A stretch of 64,000 nt of DNA from an uncultured Prevotellaceae bacterium. Lineage in GTDB: Bacteria > Bacteroidota > Bacteroidia > Bacteroidales > Bacteroidaceae. The notes under the pieces were generated by a model. The model was given only the letters and a program-made list of their open reading frames with translations, was not told the origin of the DNA and made no database searches. The stretch is from positions 1 to 64,000 of the forward strand of contig CACXIP010000024.1 in the NCBI GenBank assembly GCA_902767775.1, read 5' to 3'. Positions 45,056 through 54,500 of this stretch are shown here, one piece after another. Each line of letters begins with the position of its first letter. Positions within the stretch are counted from its first letter, which is position 1. The position numbers were made by a program, and so were the translations under genes.

Positions 45056-47092
45056 TTATTTCGACAGGATACCAGTTTCACTGTCGCTATGGTTCATGGA
45101 GCGCTGAATATCACGATATTTTCGGCCATGGTCTAAACGGTAACTCAGTTTCAAAGTCACCATATTGCCATAATCGCGACAGTGTTGTGTGATTTCTTTC
45201 TGAACATAACGGCTCACGACTTCTGTTTTATTGGTAAGTGGATGCTGGCAGAATGGGTGCTGAACATACAGAGAAATGTTGAAGGTATCATTCATGCGGT
45301 AATTGCAGGTGAAATACCATGCTGGCGCCTGATGTCCGCGGTGCTCACCTTCCATGAAGTTCCATCCATTGTCGGCGTAGGCTCCAAGCGTCCAGCGCCC
45401 CAGATAGGCTTGCAGAGAACAGCCTCCATTGAAAGATGTATAGGTGTGGGTATAGTCCTCTCCGTAGTTAAAGAAACGATAGATTCCGCCATAGATAGTG
45501 GCAGTCAACTTCTCTGAGAGCACCTCCCACTGGTTGTAAAAGGTGATATAGAAAAAGTTGCAAGAATTGTCGGCATTGGTCTGCGTCTGAAAGAAACGGT
45601 CACCCTCGCGGAAATATTTTTCCATATTGCAATGCGCATTGAGACGATAATAGCCTTGCAATTCTGACGTGAAGCGCGGTGTGGTATATGAGAGTTTCAG
45701 TTGATGAGAGGTGACACGGTTGGGGTGAATCTCAGGATTGCCAAGAATGGTTTCCATTGCGTTTTTCTTAATACTGACATTACTGACGAGAGCAATTTGA
45801 GAGACATGCTGAGAGATTTCAATGTTGTAGTTCAACTTGAAATGAGAAGCCAGCGGATAACTAACGGTGAAATGGGGACGGAATAGCCAGAAATGATACT
45901 GTACATCACCCTGTCGGTAGTATCGGCGACTTACGCCAAGACCGCCCATATAACTCAGTTTACCGAGATGTCCATTCAATTGCGAAAAGAGATAAACGTC
46001 GGATGTGTGGATGCCGTTGGTGGCATTGACATCTCCCCTATATTCATTGTGATTATACCGCTGCGAATACTGTATACCATTGGAAATAGTAAAAGGTTTA
46101 AGCCTGTTCTCATAGATGGCTTCACCCCATAGACTATATGTCCGTCCGTTTGTATGGTATCGATAGGCAGTACTTTCATTGTTCTCGGTGTCGCCAGTTG
46201 TCTTAATATATGTTCCTACGACATTGGCTGTCAGCGACTGATGACGATGAAAAACCAAATGACAGTAAAGGTCTAACGAAGGTGTGGTACTACGGGATGA
46301 CGAACACTCATCATAAGGTATGCCATTGACATCCATCTCAGCTTTCCTCCGCTGTGGCTTTATGTCTGCGCTGCCAGAGAGTTTGGCTTGAAACACATAG
46401 TTTGAATCGCTCAGGCTATAGGTCAGATTGGCGATATGGCTGAGATTCTTGCTTTGCTCACTCAGACTATGGCGGTTCATCGTCACTTTTTCGCCACCCT
46501 CCAACTCATAGGTTGAAAGTTCTTCATAAGTTGTCCCCTTGAAGTTTTGGTAATCTAATCCATAACTAAGTGCCAGTTCGCTGCGCCCGTGATTGATTTT
46601 GCCATAAAACGACTCACTGCCATTCACTGTGGTCAATGTATTGGTGAGTTGTGTGCCAACGACATATCCACTTACCCGTTTCCTGACCTTGAAATTGATG
46701 ACATAGGCAATGCCCTCACCATATCGCACACCAGGATTATCAATCAACTCAACGTGTTCAACGCCTTTCATGTCGAGTGCCTGCAAGTCCTCTTTGGAAG
46801 CAATGATATCATTGATGCGCACCTGCACAGTGCCGAGGTTTGTCAGAGCCGTGATGCTGTTCATGGCCTCATCCACCCGGATATGTGGAAGTGTCAGTTT
46901 TGCGAGTAGTGAGTAAGCATTGGCAGAATTCTCTATCTGCTGCTTTGTTGGATAGAACCATTGTCCGTCCACCTTCTGAATGACACGTGCTCCTTTTACC
47001 GTTATTTCATCAAGCGTAACACTTTTTTCAGTGTCTTGCGCTGCTACAGTCAACGCATAGACAGCCATCAAGCAAAAAAACAATCTCTTCAT
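45056..47092 (-). CDS. Outer-membrane beta-barrel protein, TonB-receptor-like
   Basis: Barrel protein of the type paired with small regulators in Bacteroidota. The start at 47092 gives a signal peptide (MKRLFFCLMAVYALTVAAQ). The frame extends to 47197 without a signal, so that start was rejected. The mature N-terminus KSVTLDEITVKGARV is plug-like, followed by VRINDIIASKEDLQALDMKG and GVEHVELIDNPGVRYGEGIA, features of TonB-dependent plugs. No regulatory-like N-terminal domain is present. About 550 residues of alternating strands follow (outer membrane beta-barrel family 3 type). The ligand is unknown. It lies 105 bases after the regulator gene and is probably in its operon. Confidence 0.82.
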   Translation of the reverse strand: MKRLFFCLMAVYALTVAAQDTEKSVTLDEITVKGARVIQKVDGQWFYPTKQQIENSANAYSLLAKLTLPHIRVDEAMNSITALTNLGTVQVRINDIIASKEDLQALDMKGVEHVELIDNPGVRYGEGIAYVINFKVRKRVSGYVVGTQLTNTLTTVNGSESFYGKINHGRSELALSYGLDYQNFKGTTYEELSTYELEGGEKVTMNRHSLSEQSKNLSHIANLTYSLSDSNYVFQAKLSGSADIKPQRRKAEMDVNGIPYDECSSSRSTTPSLDLYCHLVFHRHQSLTANVVGTYIKTTGDTENNESTAYRYHTNGRTYSLWGEAIYENRLKPFTISNGIQYSQRYNHNEYRGDVNATNGIHTSDVYLFSQLNGHLGKLSYMGGLGVSRRYYRQGDVQYHFWLFRPHFTVSYPLASHFKLNYNIEISQHVSQIALVSNVSIKKNAMETILGNPEIHPNRVTSHQLKLSYTTPRFTSELQGYYRLNAHCNMEKYFREGDRFFQTQTNADNSCNFFYITFYNQWEVLSEKLTATIYGGIYRFFNYGEDYTHTYTSFNGGCSLQAYLGRWTLGAYADNGWNFMEGEHRGHQAPAWYFTCNYRMNDTFNISLYVQHPFCQHPLTNKTEVVSRYVQKEITQHCRDYGNMVTLKLSYRLDHGRKYRDIQRSMNHSDSETGILSK

Positions 47093-47197
47093 ATCTTGCG
47101 TTTTTACGGCAAAAATAGGAAGAGATTTACAAAAGGTAGAAAAAGCAACCTGACATTTGTCTGACATTTCACAGTCAGGCTCAGTGTCAGCTTCCAT

Positions 47198-47911
47198 CTA
47201 TTTGATTTTCAGGCGATAGGCTTTGCTGCGGTCAGACTCTATTCTGAGGTTGGAATGTTGTTCAATCACATGTTTCAGTCTGCGGATAAGTGTATAAAGC
47301 GTATTGTTTGCATCTGGTTTCTTAGGCCATAGGGCATCACAAATCTCCGTTTTCGTCAGCGAATAGGAAGGAGAATGGAAGAACATTTCCATCAACTGAG
47401 ACTGCATTGGAGTAAACTGTACAGGGTTGCCATCTGCAGCATAGAAACAGCCATCTGCCTCTGAGTACGACAGACCGCCATAACTGTTATCTGTTGGAGA
47501 TAGTGCAAGCATCGGAACATTGTCAATTGTATGACGACGACGATACCACATAAATATTGCCCAAAATGCTGTCAATATCCAGAGGATAGTGGCAGGTCTT
47601 TGGTCGGACAAACTAAAGACGGTGGCTTCAGAGCAGTGTGCGTAAGCCTGAAATTTCTTGCCACGTGTTTCTACGACCAACGTTGCCTTACCTCTCAATT
47701 CTGCTATCTGCAGATGCCTATTGAACGTGCGGATGGTATCTTGGCTTATTACATTGCTCTGCTGTTCCTCCAAGGTAAGGGCAAGTGCCCTGTTCATGTC
47801 CTCACTCACCAACTTGCTGGTGGAGTTAAAACTACCAAAGCCCGTCAGGACTGAAGCAATAATCAGTGCAAAAAGCACGAAGAATGCAAATCGTTGTCTT
47901 TCCATGTTCAT
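47198..47911 (-). CDS. Membrane-anchored winged-helix transcriptional regulator
   Basis: The N-terminal membrane helix (FAFFVLFALIIASVL) is followed by a periplasmic part of about 75 residues, a second helix (ATILWILTAFWAIFMWYRR), and a cytoplasmic winged-helix domain of OmpR/PhoB type at the C-terminus (LTKTEICDALWPKKPDANNT and LYTLIRRLKHVIEQHSNLRI). There is no receiver domain, so it resembles ToxR-style one-component regulators that sense on the outer side of the membrane and bind DNA directly. Starts at 47911 or 47905 both fit. It precedes the outer-membrane barrel gene and probably controls it; this is inference. Confidence 0.8.
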   Translation of the reverse strand: MNMERQRFAFFVLFALIIASVLTGFGSFNSTSKLVSEDMNRALALTLEEQQSNVISQDTIRTFNRHLQIAELRGKATLVVETRGKKFQAYAHCSEATVFSLSDQRPATILWILTAFWAIFMWYRRRHTIDNVPMLALSPTDNSYGGLSYSEADGCFYAADGNPVQFTPMQSQLMEMFFHSPSYSLTKTEICDALWPKKPDANNTLYTLIRRLKHVIEQHSNLRIESDRSKAYRLKIK

Positions 47912-47938
47912 TCTGCTAATTATTGATTTCCTTGGATG

Positions 47939-47946
47939 CAAAATTA
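47939..47946 (-). promoter_or_regulatory. -7 box for the membrane-bound regulator gene
   Basis: TAATTTTG on the minus strand (complement of 47939-47946), about 30 bases before the start. No clear -33 box. Confidence 0.4.
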
Positions 47947-48063
47947 CACATTGCTTTTGAAAAAGCCATCAGCAAAACCCTCAAAAATGAGATGGAAGGT
48001 AAAACTCTGAACAAATGTTCAGTATTATATACAACTTTCTCTGGTTGAAGGTGGTTTTAGAAG

Positions 48064-48519
48064 TTAAGTAGTCGAGCCGTACCGAGGAGGACTTTCCACT
48101 TCTATTCTCATTTCGCAATCTGTTCCGCCACGCAAGATGGAATGGCAAAGCGTCACTGTGAAATGTTTCTCTTTCCACAGACATTGCAGCGAATAAATCA
48201 CGCTTTGGCGTGAACACTCGCAGAGCAATGGCGTGGTGACATATCCTTTTTTGCATAACTCACAGGTGCATTCCAAGAAAACAAGGCGATAAATGCGTCC
48301 TTTCTCAACGACCTCACCTCTCACACCTGGCAGTTCATTAGCCATCTGAAAGAAGGTGTCCATATCGCCCTGGGCACGCTCATGGAGCTTTTGGTAAACA
48401 GACAGCGTACCGCCATTCACACAGTTCTTTCCGCATTCCGAAAGGAAGGCCGACCGTTGCTCTGGAGAGAGCCGCTCCAGACCTTTCTCGAAACCCTTGA
48501 ACCAATTTTCTATTTCCAT
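48064..48519 (-). CDS. Cysteine-rich cytoplasmic protein of unknown function
   Basis: 151 residues with ten cysteines, two of them in SECGKNC (29, 33) and five in LECTCELC and LLCEC (84, 86, 89, 100, 102). It has no signal peptide or membrane segment. The spacing suggests metal or iron-sulfur binding. I recall similar Cys-rich proteins in Bacteroidota and Firmicutes listed under DUF6144-like names, but this is uncertain. It stands alone, with separate genes on either side in the same direction, and has no apparent operon partner. Confidence 0.6.
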   Translation of the reverse strand: MEIENWFKGFEKGLERLSPEQRSAFLSECGKNCVNGGTLSVYQKLHERAQGDMDTFFQMANELPGVRGEVVEKGRIYRLVFLECTCELCKKGYVTTPLLCECSRQSVIYSLQCLWKEKHFTVTLCHSILRGGTDCEMRIEVESPPRYGSTT

Positions 48520-48614
48520 TTTCTTACATTTGTACGTTTAAGCCCAAATCAATTGCTCCATGCAAAGCATCTGTATTCATGACCTGAAAGAATAAGGACA
48601 TGCCCTGTTGTTCA

Positions 48615-49349
48615 TCATTCCTCAATTATGAAACTACGTGGATAGAAATCGCTATAGAAACGGCCGTCGGTGGCGGTGAACTTCAAGACGCAGTAGTTGG
48701 GGTCTGTCACGCCGCCTGGGTAGTACTGCGTATCTCCATCCCGCCAAATCATCTCTTTGCTCTTGGCGTCAGTCAGCACCTCCATCGTGCCTCGCAACAT
48801 CATGCCTTTGAAGCCTTCGGCATCGCAGAAATAAATGCTGGCCTTAGGATTGGCTTTGTAGTGGGCCACGCGCAGCGAGAAAGTGTTGGTGGTGAAATAG
48901 AATGTCTTGACACCCTCACGTTTTCGAGGTGCCAGCATGGCTTTGGTGCAGGGAAAGCCTTCTTCATCTACAGAAGAAATATAGGCAACAGACAGCGAAT
49001 CGGCCATTTTGGCGATGAGGTCCTTCACACCTTTCAATGCGGGATTCTCAGGTGTCTCTTTGCCAATCGTCAACTCCTTGCGCCAACGTTTCAGGTGAGG
49101 GAAGTACATCTTCATTTGTCCGATATACTCTTCTTTTGTAATCGGTTGGGGAAGTCCTTTGTTCACTACTCCAACAAACTGTGCGCAATGCTCAATCATC
49201 TCTTCCATCGTAAAGTCTTGCAAAAATTTGCCTTCCTTGTAGCAGTATGTGCAATAGTCTTCGTTCTTGCTCCCATCGGCATTGGTGCCAAGGACATCGT
49301 TGGTGAGCGGCATTCCGCAGCTCTGACAGAATTTTTGTACCATATTCAT
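48615..49349 (-). CDS. Zinc-ribbon and pyridoxamine-phosphate-oxidase-fold protein
   Basis: 244 residues. The N-terminal putative zinc ribbon has two CxxC knuckles, FCQSCGMPL and YCTYCYKEG, with the stretch between them typical of the domain. The C-terminal half is the split beta-barrel of pyridoxamine 5'-phosphate-oxidase-like flavoproteins (general stress protein 26 type), with VAYISSVDEEGFPCTKAM and KTFYFTTNTFSLRVAHYKAN. These relatives bind FMN or F420-like cofactors. A second reading frame on the plus strand over the same bases is a shadow. Substrate unknown. Confidence 0.82.
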   Translation of the reverse strand: MNMVQKFCQSCGMPLTNDVLGTNADGSKNEDYCTYCYKEGKFLQDFTMEEMIEHCAQFVGVVNKGLPQPITKEEYIGQMKMYFPHLKRWRKELTIGKETPENPALKGVKDLIAKMADSLSVAYISSVDEEGFPCTKAMLAPRKREGVKTFYFTTNTFSLRVAHYKANPKASIYFCDAEGFKGMMLRGTMEVLTDAKSKEMIWRDGDTQYYPGGVTDPNYCVLKFTATDGRFYSDFYPRSFIIEE

Positions 49350-49448
49350 TCAATTGTTTTGTATTTGACGCTGCAAGGTAAGAATAATTGAGAACAACAC
49401 CAAATTTCTGGGAAATACAGCACGATTTTGTGACGAATGGTTGTTTTT

Positions 49449-50285
49449 TTACCTTTTGTCCCTGCGAATTGTCCCTCCAGAATGGCTGTAAACTTGGTTA
49501 CTGCCACAACAGAAGGCTTGTAGTCGGTCAGCCATGGTCTTTTTCATGATGGCGTATGCGATGTCACCCGTGCAATGACTTGTATGGAACACGGTCTGGG
49601 GATAATTGTCCGTCAATCTCTGGGCGAGACCGACCAAGTCATTTCTCGTCTCATGGCCGTCCAACAGGTGGAATCCTCCCACGACAGTACTGACAGGCCA
49701 AGGGCAAGCCGCCAGGATATTTTCCAAGCCACTGTGGGCACAGCCCGTGAAAAGCAGTCCATCGGTATATAGAGCCAGTTCATGGCGGAAATCATCGGGA
49801 ATGTAATTCCCATCAACGTCCTTGATGAACAAATGCCGGTTGCCCTTGGGCATGGGGTGTTGATGTGGAATATGTGCCATGACATAGATTCCCCCGACAA
49901 TCTCACACGTGTGGTCCACCATGATGAATCTCTCCCCTATCCCCTCCGGCCATACCGTGGTGATGCTGTGCAGGTCATTTCTCCTGGAATAAAACATCCC
50001 TTTGACTGCCTCTGGGGAAACGATGACTTTTGCCCTCTTGTTGATTTCCATGAAATGGCGCAGTCCTCCTGCATGGTCGCTGTGACCATGGGAGACGAAG
50101 ACGTAATCCACCAACCCGAGGTCAATGCCCATCCGTTTAGCATTGCGGATGAACACATCACTGGCTCCTGTGTCGAGCAGGATACTGTTCCGCTCTGTCT
50201 CCAACAAGATGGACAGGCCGTGCTCTGACTTAAATGTCGGATCCTTTGCGCGGTTGTCTGACAACACAGTCCATTTCATATTCAT
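49449..50285 (-). CDS. Metallo-beta-lactamase-fold hydrolase
   Basis: 278-residue cytoplasmic hydrolase. The zinc motif is HGHSDHAGG (VFVSHGHSDHAGGLRHF), with later ligands in LFTGCAHSGLENI and the His of TSHCTGD. The N-terminal WTVLSDNRAKDP and the placement of the motif match the group annotated as dihydropterin aminobenzene 5'-phosphate synthase-like MBL proteins. Starts at 50285 and 50279 are both possible. A promoter box lies 74 bases upstream. The true substrate cannot be told from sequence. Confidence 0.82.
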   Translation of the reverse strand: MNMKWTVLSDNRAKDPTFKSEHGLSILLETERNSILLDTGASDVFIRNAKRMGIDLGLVDYVFVSHGHSDHAGGLRHFMEINKRAKVIVSPEAVKGMFYSRRNDLHSITTVWPEGIGERFIMVDHTCEIVGGIYVMAHIPHQHPMPKGNRHLFIKDVDGNYIPDDFRHELALYTDGLLFTGCAHSGLENILAACPWPVSTVVGGFHLLDGHETRNDLVGLAQRLTDNYPQTVFHTSHCTGDIAYAIMKKTMADRLQAFCCGSNQVYSHSGGTIRRDKR

Positions 50286-50358
50286 AATCTCTTGCGTTTT
50301 TCCCTCTATATCTCAAGCTCATTCTTCTCTATAAAAATGCCCATAGGCAATTAGCACA

Positions 50359-50366
50359 CAAAGATA
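50359..50366 (-). promoter_or_regulatory. -7 box for the MBL-fold hydrolase gene
   Basis: TATCTTTG on the minus strand (complement of 50359-50366), a full match, about 74 bases before the start. No clear -33 box was found. Confidence 0.5.
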
Positions 50367-50452
50367 AGCCTTTTCATTTAAAAATCCCTATAAATACCGA
50401 TTCTTTGAAAAAAGAGATGGTTCGCAAGAGCGACGTCTAATCTTCCGAACTA

Positions 50453-51511
50453 TCAATGAACGTCGATGCTGTCGAAAGATGAGCTGACTGGCACGAACGG
50501 ACGGTTACTACTCATTGATGGTTCATCTCCTTCCACTACTGGCCAACCGTCTATCCAATCCACTTTGTCCATGAACACCTGACGACCTGCATCTGGGTCA
50601 ATCTTCAGGTAACCATGATAGATCATCCAATCCTGTCCTTTATCATCAGTGATGAATTCAGCATTGTGCCCTGGTCCTGCCACTTTCTCATTACCATGCA
50701 ACAGCACGTTGTAGTAGCCTTCGAGCATAGGGTTGCCCTCTTTCGTTATATAAGGACCAAAAAGACTCTTGGAACGACCGTATACAACTTGATAGGTGCT
50801 GTTGGCTCCCTCACAGCACGAGCCATTTGAACCAAAAAGATAGTAATAATCTCCTCTTTTATGGATGTAGGTGCCCTCCATTTGGTTGCCTGCTATAGGT
50901 ATAGGTGTTGAGCCTGTTTGAACAGCAAGTCCGTCATCAGTCAATTCTATTCCATAGATACCATGGAACGACCCCCAGAAAACATATTTCTTTCCACTGT
51001 CTTCAATAAAAAACGGATCGATGCTGTTTCTCACGCCAATATCCTCACTGATAAACAACGCTCCATGGTCGGTGAATGGTCCTTCGGGAGAAACGGCGGT
51101 AGCCACCCCTATACCACAGGTCCACTCTCCCCCCCAGACAGACTTGGAATAATAGAGCACATATCGTCCGTCGATATAATTGATGTCAGGAGCCCAAATT
51201 CTTCCGTTTGGATTCCATTTTGGCCGGCTTTCATCATCAAAAGCAGTTCCTACATAATCCCAGTCGACAAGATTGTCTGAACGATAGATTGGCAGATTGC
51301 GGATGTTTTCTGTCGCATAAAGATAAAAATGGCCGTCGTGCGCCTTGATAACAGAAGGATCAGGCAACGACACATCTATAATCGGATTATGGTATTTCTC
51401 CGATATTTCTATCGTTTGTCCAATTTGAAGTTGCTCGCCGCTATCTGGCGACGAGCAACCTGTCATTGGAATAAAACCTATAATAAAACTGACTATGGAG
51501 AGGATGACCAT
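50453..51511 (-). CDS. GH43 family glycosidase lipoprotein
   Basis: Lipoprotein signal (MVILSIVSFIIGFIPMTGC) followed by a five-bladed propeller. The catalytic Asp is in VSLPDPSVIKAHDGHFYLYA, the second Asp in RNSIDPFFIEDSGKKYVFWG, and the acid Glu in NQMEGTYIHKRGDYYYLFGS. WAPDINYIDGRYVLYYS and the late HNAEFITDDKGQDWMIYHG are typical of arabinanase-like GH43 enzymes. At 352 residues it is a single-domain enzyme. As last gene of the mannan-type locus it would remove arabinose- or xylose-type decorations or cut arabinan; the exact activity is not known. It starts 12 bases after the GH2 fusion gene. Confidence 0.88.
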   Translation of the reverse strand: MVILSIVSFIIGFIPMTGCSSPDSGEQLQIGQTIEISEKYHNPIIDVSLPDPSVIKAHDGHFYLYATENIRNLPIYRSDNLVDWDYVGTAFDDESRPKWNPNGRIWAPDINYIDGRYVLYYSKSVWGGEWTCGIGVATAVSPEGPFTDHGALFISEDIGVRNSIDPFFIEDSGKKYVFWGSFHGIYGIELTDDGLAVQTGSTPIPIAGNQMEGTYIHKRGDYYYLFGSNGSCCEGANSTYQVVYGRSKSLFGPYITKEGNPMLEGYYNVLLHGNEKVAGPGHNAEFITDDKGQDWMIYHGYLKIDPDAGRQVFMDKVDWIDGWPVVEGDEPSMSSNRPFVPVSSSFDSIDVH

Positions 51512-51523
51512 GATTGCAGTATC

Positions 51524-54500
51524 TTATCGTATCAATACTTTGTAGACTTCCCCATTTTCCTTTCTCACGATATTGACACCAGTACTCAACTTGTCGGACC
51601 TGATGCCTGCCAACGAGTAAAAGCGCTGCTGCCCGCCAGAATGCCTTACCTCATTTTCCTGAATGGCCGACTCATCAGATTTCCACTCGCCATAAACGTT
51701 AACCAACCGCTGGTTGACCCCCTGCACCTTCTGCTCGTTCATTTTAATGACTTCACGGTCGTAGGTCATGATACCATTCACCTCAGTCTCCACGTCGGTG
51801 GTTTGGGTATAGACAGCGGCACAGAAAGCGGCAGGCCTGCCATCAGTTGTGGTGGCATTCTGTGCCATGGCGATGACAGCATCGGTATTAGCCACATAAG
51901 CATCGGTGAGTTGGTCCTCATTGGTATAGTTGACATAGGTAGTGGCCTGATTCTCATACCAGCGGTGTCCTTCGATGTGGCGGCCCAGACCACCATACTC
52001 TCCCAGCACCACAGGGCGCTGCGGGTCGTAAAGGAAGATATGGGGCGGACGGTCATAATCGTGGAGGTCGAGGAAATCACCTGCATTGGCAAAATGATTG
52101 CCTCCGCTGGCTGCATTGATGAGTCTTGTGCCATCTTGTTCACGGGTGAAACTTACGATGTCGGCCGTCTGGAACTGTCCCCATGATTCATTGAAAGGTG
52201 TCCATACCACCACGCTGGGACTGGAGTAGAGCTGGTCGATGATTTCCCTCCATTGGTTTTTGAAGGCATCGGCTATCGAAGAGGGCTGTTGGCCGTTGGT
52301 AGAAGACCACTCCCTTGGCCTCCATGGCTCGTCAGAGCGTCCCAAAGCAGGCATATCCTGCCATACGAGGAGTCCCAGACGGTCGCAATGGTAATACCAA
52401 CGAGCTGGCTCCACCTTCATATGCTTACGAATCATATTGAACCCCCAGTCTTTGGTCTTCTGGATATCGTAGAGCAAGGCATCATCTGTAGGTGCCGTAT
52501 AGAGGCCATCAGGCCAGTAGCCCTGGTCAAGGGGACCAAACTGGAAGAGGTCGCGGTTGTTGAGTTGCAGCCTCCACTCACCATTGTCAGCCTTGTGGGT
52601 GGAAATCTTGCGCATGGCGGCATATCCGTCCACACGGTCTGTCTCGTTACCAGAGCCATCGACGAGCACCACTTCCAGGTCATAAAGTACGGGGTCAACA
52701 GGACTCCACAAGCGGGCGTTGGGAAGGACGAGCGTGATGGGGGAACCGACAGCCGCCTCACCATTAGCCATAGTGGAACCCTCCAATTTCAATACGGCTT
52801 TCACTTTGGCGTCAGCCTGTGTGTTGTCGGTTTCCACACTGATGGTCATCTGGCTGTTGTCCACATCAGGAGTAGACTTCACTTTGACGATGTGCTGACG
52901 GGCGACAGGCTCCATCCATACCGTTTGCCAGATGCCCGACACCTGTGTGTACCAAATGCTGCCTGCACCACCGGGGTTATAGCGCTGCTTGCCCAAAGGT
53001 TGCGTAGCCTCGTCAGTATTGTCAATGACAAGCACAGAGAGCGTATCTGGTCTGCCATCTTGATGAAGAAGGTTGGTGATATTGAGCGAGAAAGCACCGT
53101 AACCACCGATATGTGAACCCGCCTGTGTGCCGTTGACATAGACACGTGCCTGATAGTCGACGCCACCGAAGTTGAGCAGCACGTCCTGTCCCTTCCATCC
53201 GGCAGGAATGACAATCTCACGCTGATACCAGAGGCTCTCGTTCTTGTCGAGCATGCGCATCACACCCGACAGGCTCGACTCGAGCGGGTAAGGCACCAAT
53301 ATCTCTCCGTCCCAAGTGGTAGGAATAGTGCGTTGTGTGCGTGGGGTGACGGCATACTGCCATAGTCCGTTGAGGTTCTGCCATTCGTCACGTACCATCT
53401 GTGGACGAGGATACTCGGGCAGGGGGAGTTCGGGATTGATGTCAGCCACCCAACGCGTCTTGATTCTGTCACCCTTGGGTTGCCAGGTCTGTGGTGTATC
53501 GTCTGGTTTGGCACCATACATATCCATGAGCACTTTCATCCAGTGGCCACCGATGACGCTGCGGGCACGGAAGCCACGAGCCTCACCACTGCCGTTGGTC
53601 CAATACCAGTCGCTCAGAGGCCAGCGTGTCGGTGTCTCATTGGCGTATTTCCACACGCGGTCGGCAAAACTCAGGAATGTGGCGTTGTCAGGAGCCATGG
53701 CTGCAGCCCACATCACCCAATCCGACTTGGTGTATGCCTCACGGCTGTCGAGCGGCAGTCCGTAGGTGTTTTGCTTGGTAAGGTAATATTTTATTTCACG
53801 GCGCATGACATCATCGGAGAAGAGATGGAGTCCCCACAACTTGTCCCAGATAAGGTTGTACTTGATGCTCCATGTGCCGCCACGGTCAAAGGCCAACTTG
53901 TAGTGGTCGCCATCGCGGGCATCGATTTCCCAAATCTGGGCCATCTGGCGGGCTTTGTCGGCGAAAGGCTTCCACCTCGACTCACTCTGCCCTTTCATAC
54001 GGGCGAGTTCAGCATATGCAGCCACGCCGAAAATGGCCTTCAACGAGAGGTTGGCATTATGTGCCCAATGCCCTGCGAAATCGTCGGTGCAGAGTTGCAT
54101 GTCGGGGTCCTGACCATTGTTGCGCAGATAGATAGCCCATTGCCGAAGCATATTCATATCTGTGGTGGAGAGCCAGTCGGCATTGCCGTCAATGCGTGAG
54201 ATGGCATAGCACAATGTGAGAATATTGCCGCTCTCCTCGATGGGCATGTTGCCGCCAAAGCCGCCATTGCCATCAGGACGGGTAATGGAATAGACCTGTC
54301 CGTTGGCATGTGGGTAGGTGCCCAGGTCATGACAGGCGAAATCCTTGAATCCCCAGCGGGAGGTATTGGCGCAATAGTCGAGGATGGAGCGTATCATGCC
54401 TTTCTGCAAGTCGGTGTTGTAGCAGAGGAAGAGAGGTGCTGAGGGATAGGTAAGGTCGACGGTGTTGACGCATCCATTGGAGTTGTTCTCCTTGGAGAAA

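Noticed and set aside
48600-49391. 263-codon plus-strand frame
   Set aside because: Overlaps the zinc-ribbon/oxidase-fold gene, whose Cys knuckles and flavin-fold motifs are clear on the minus strand.
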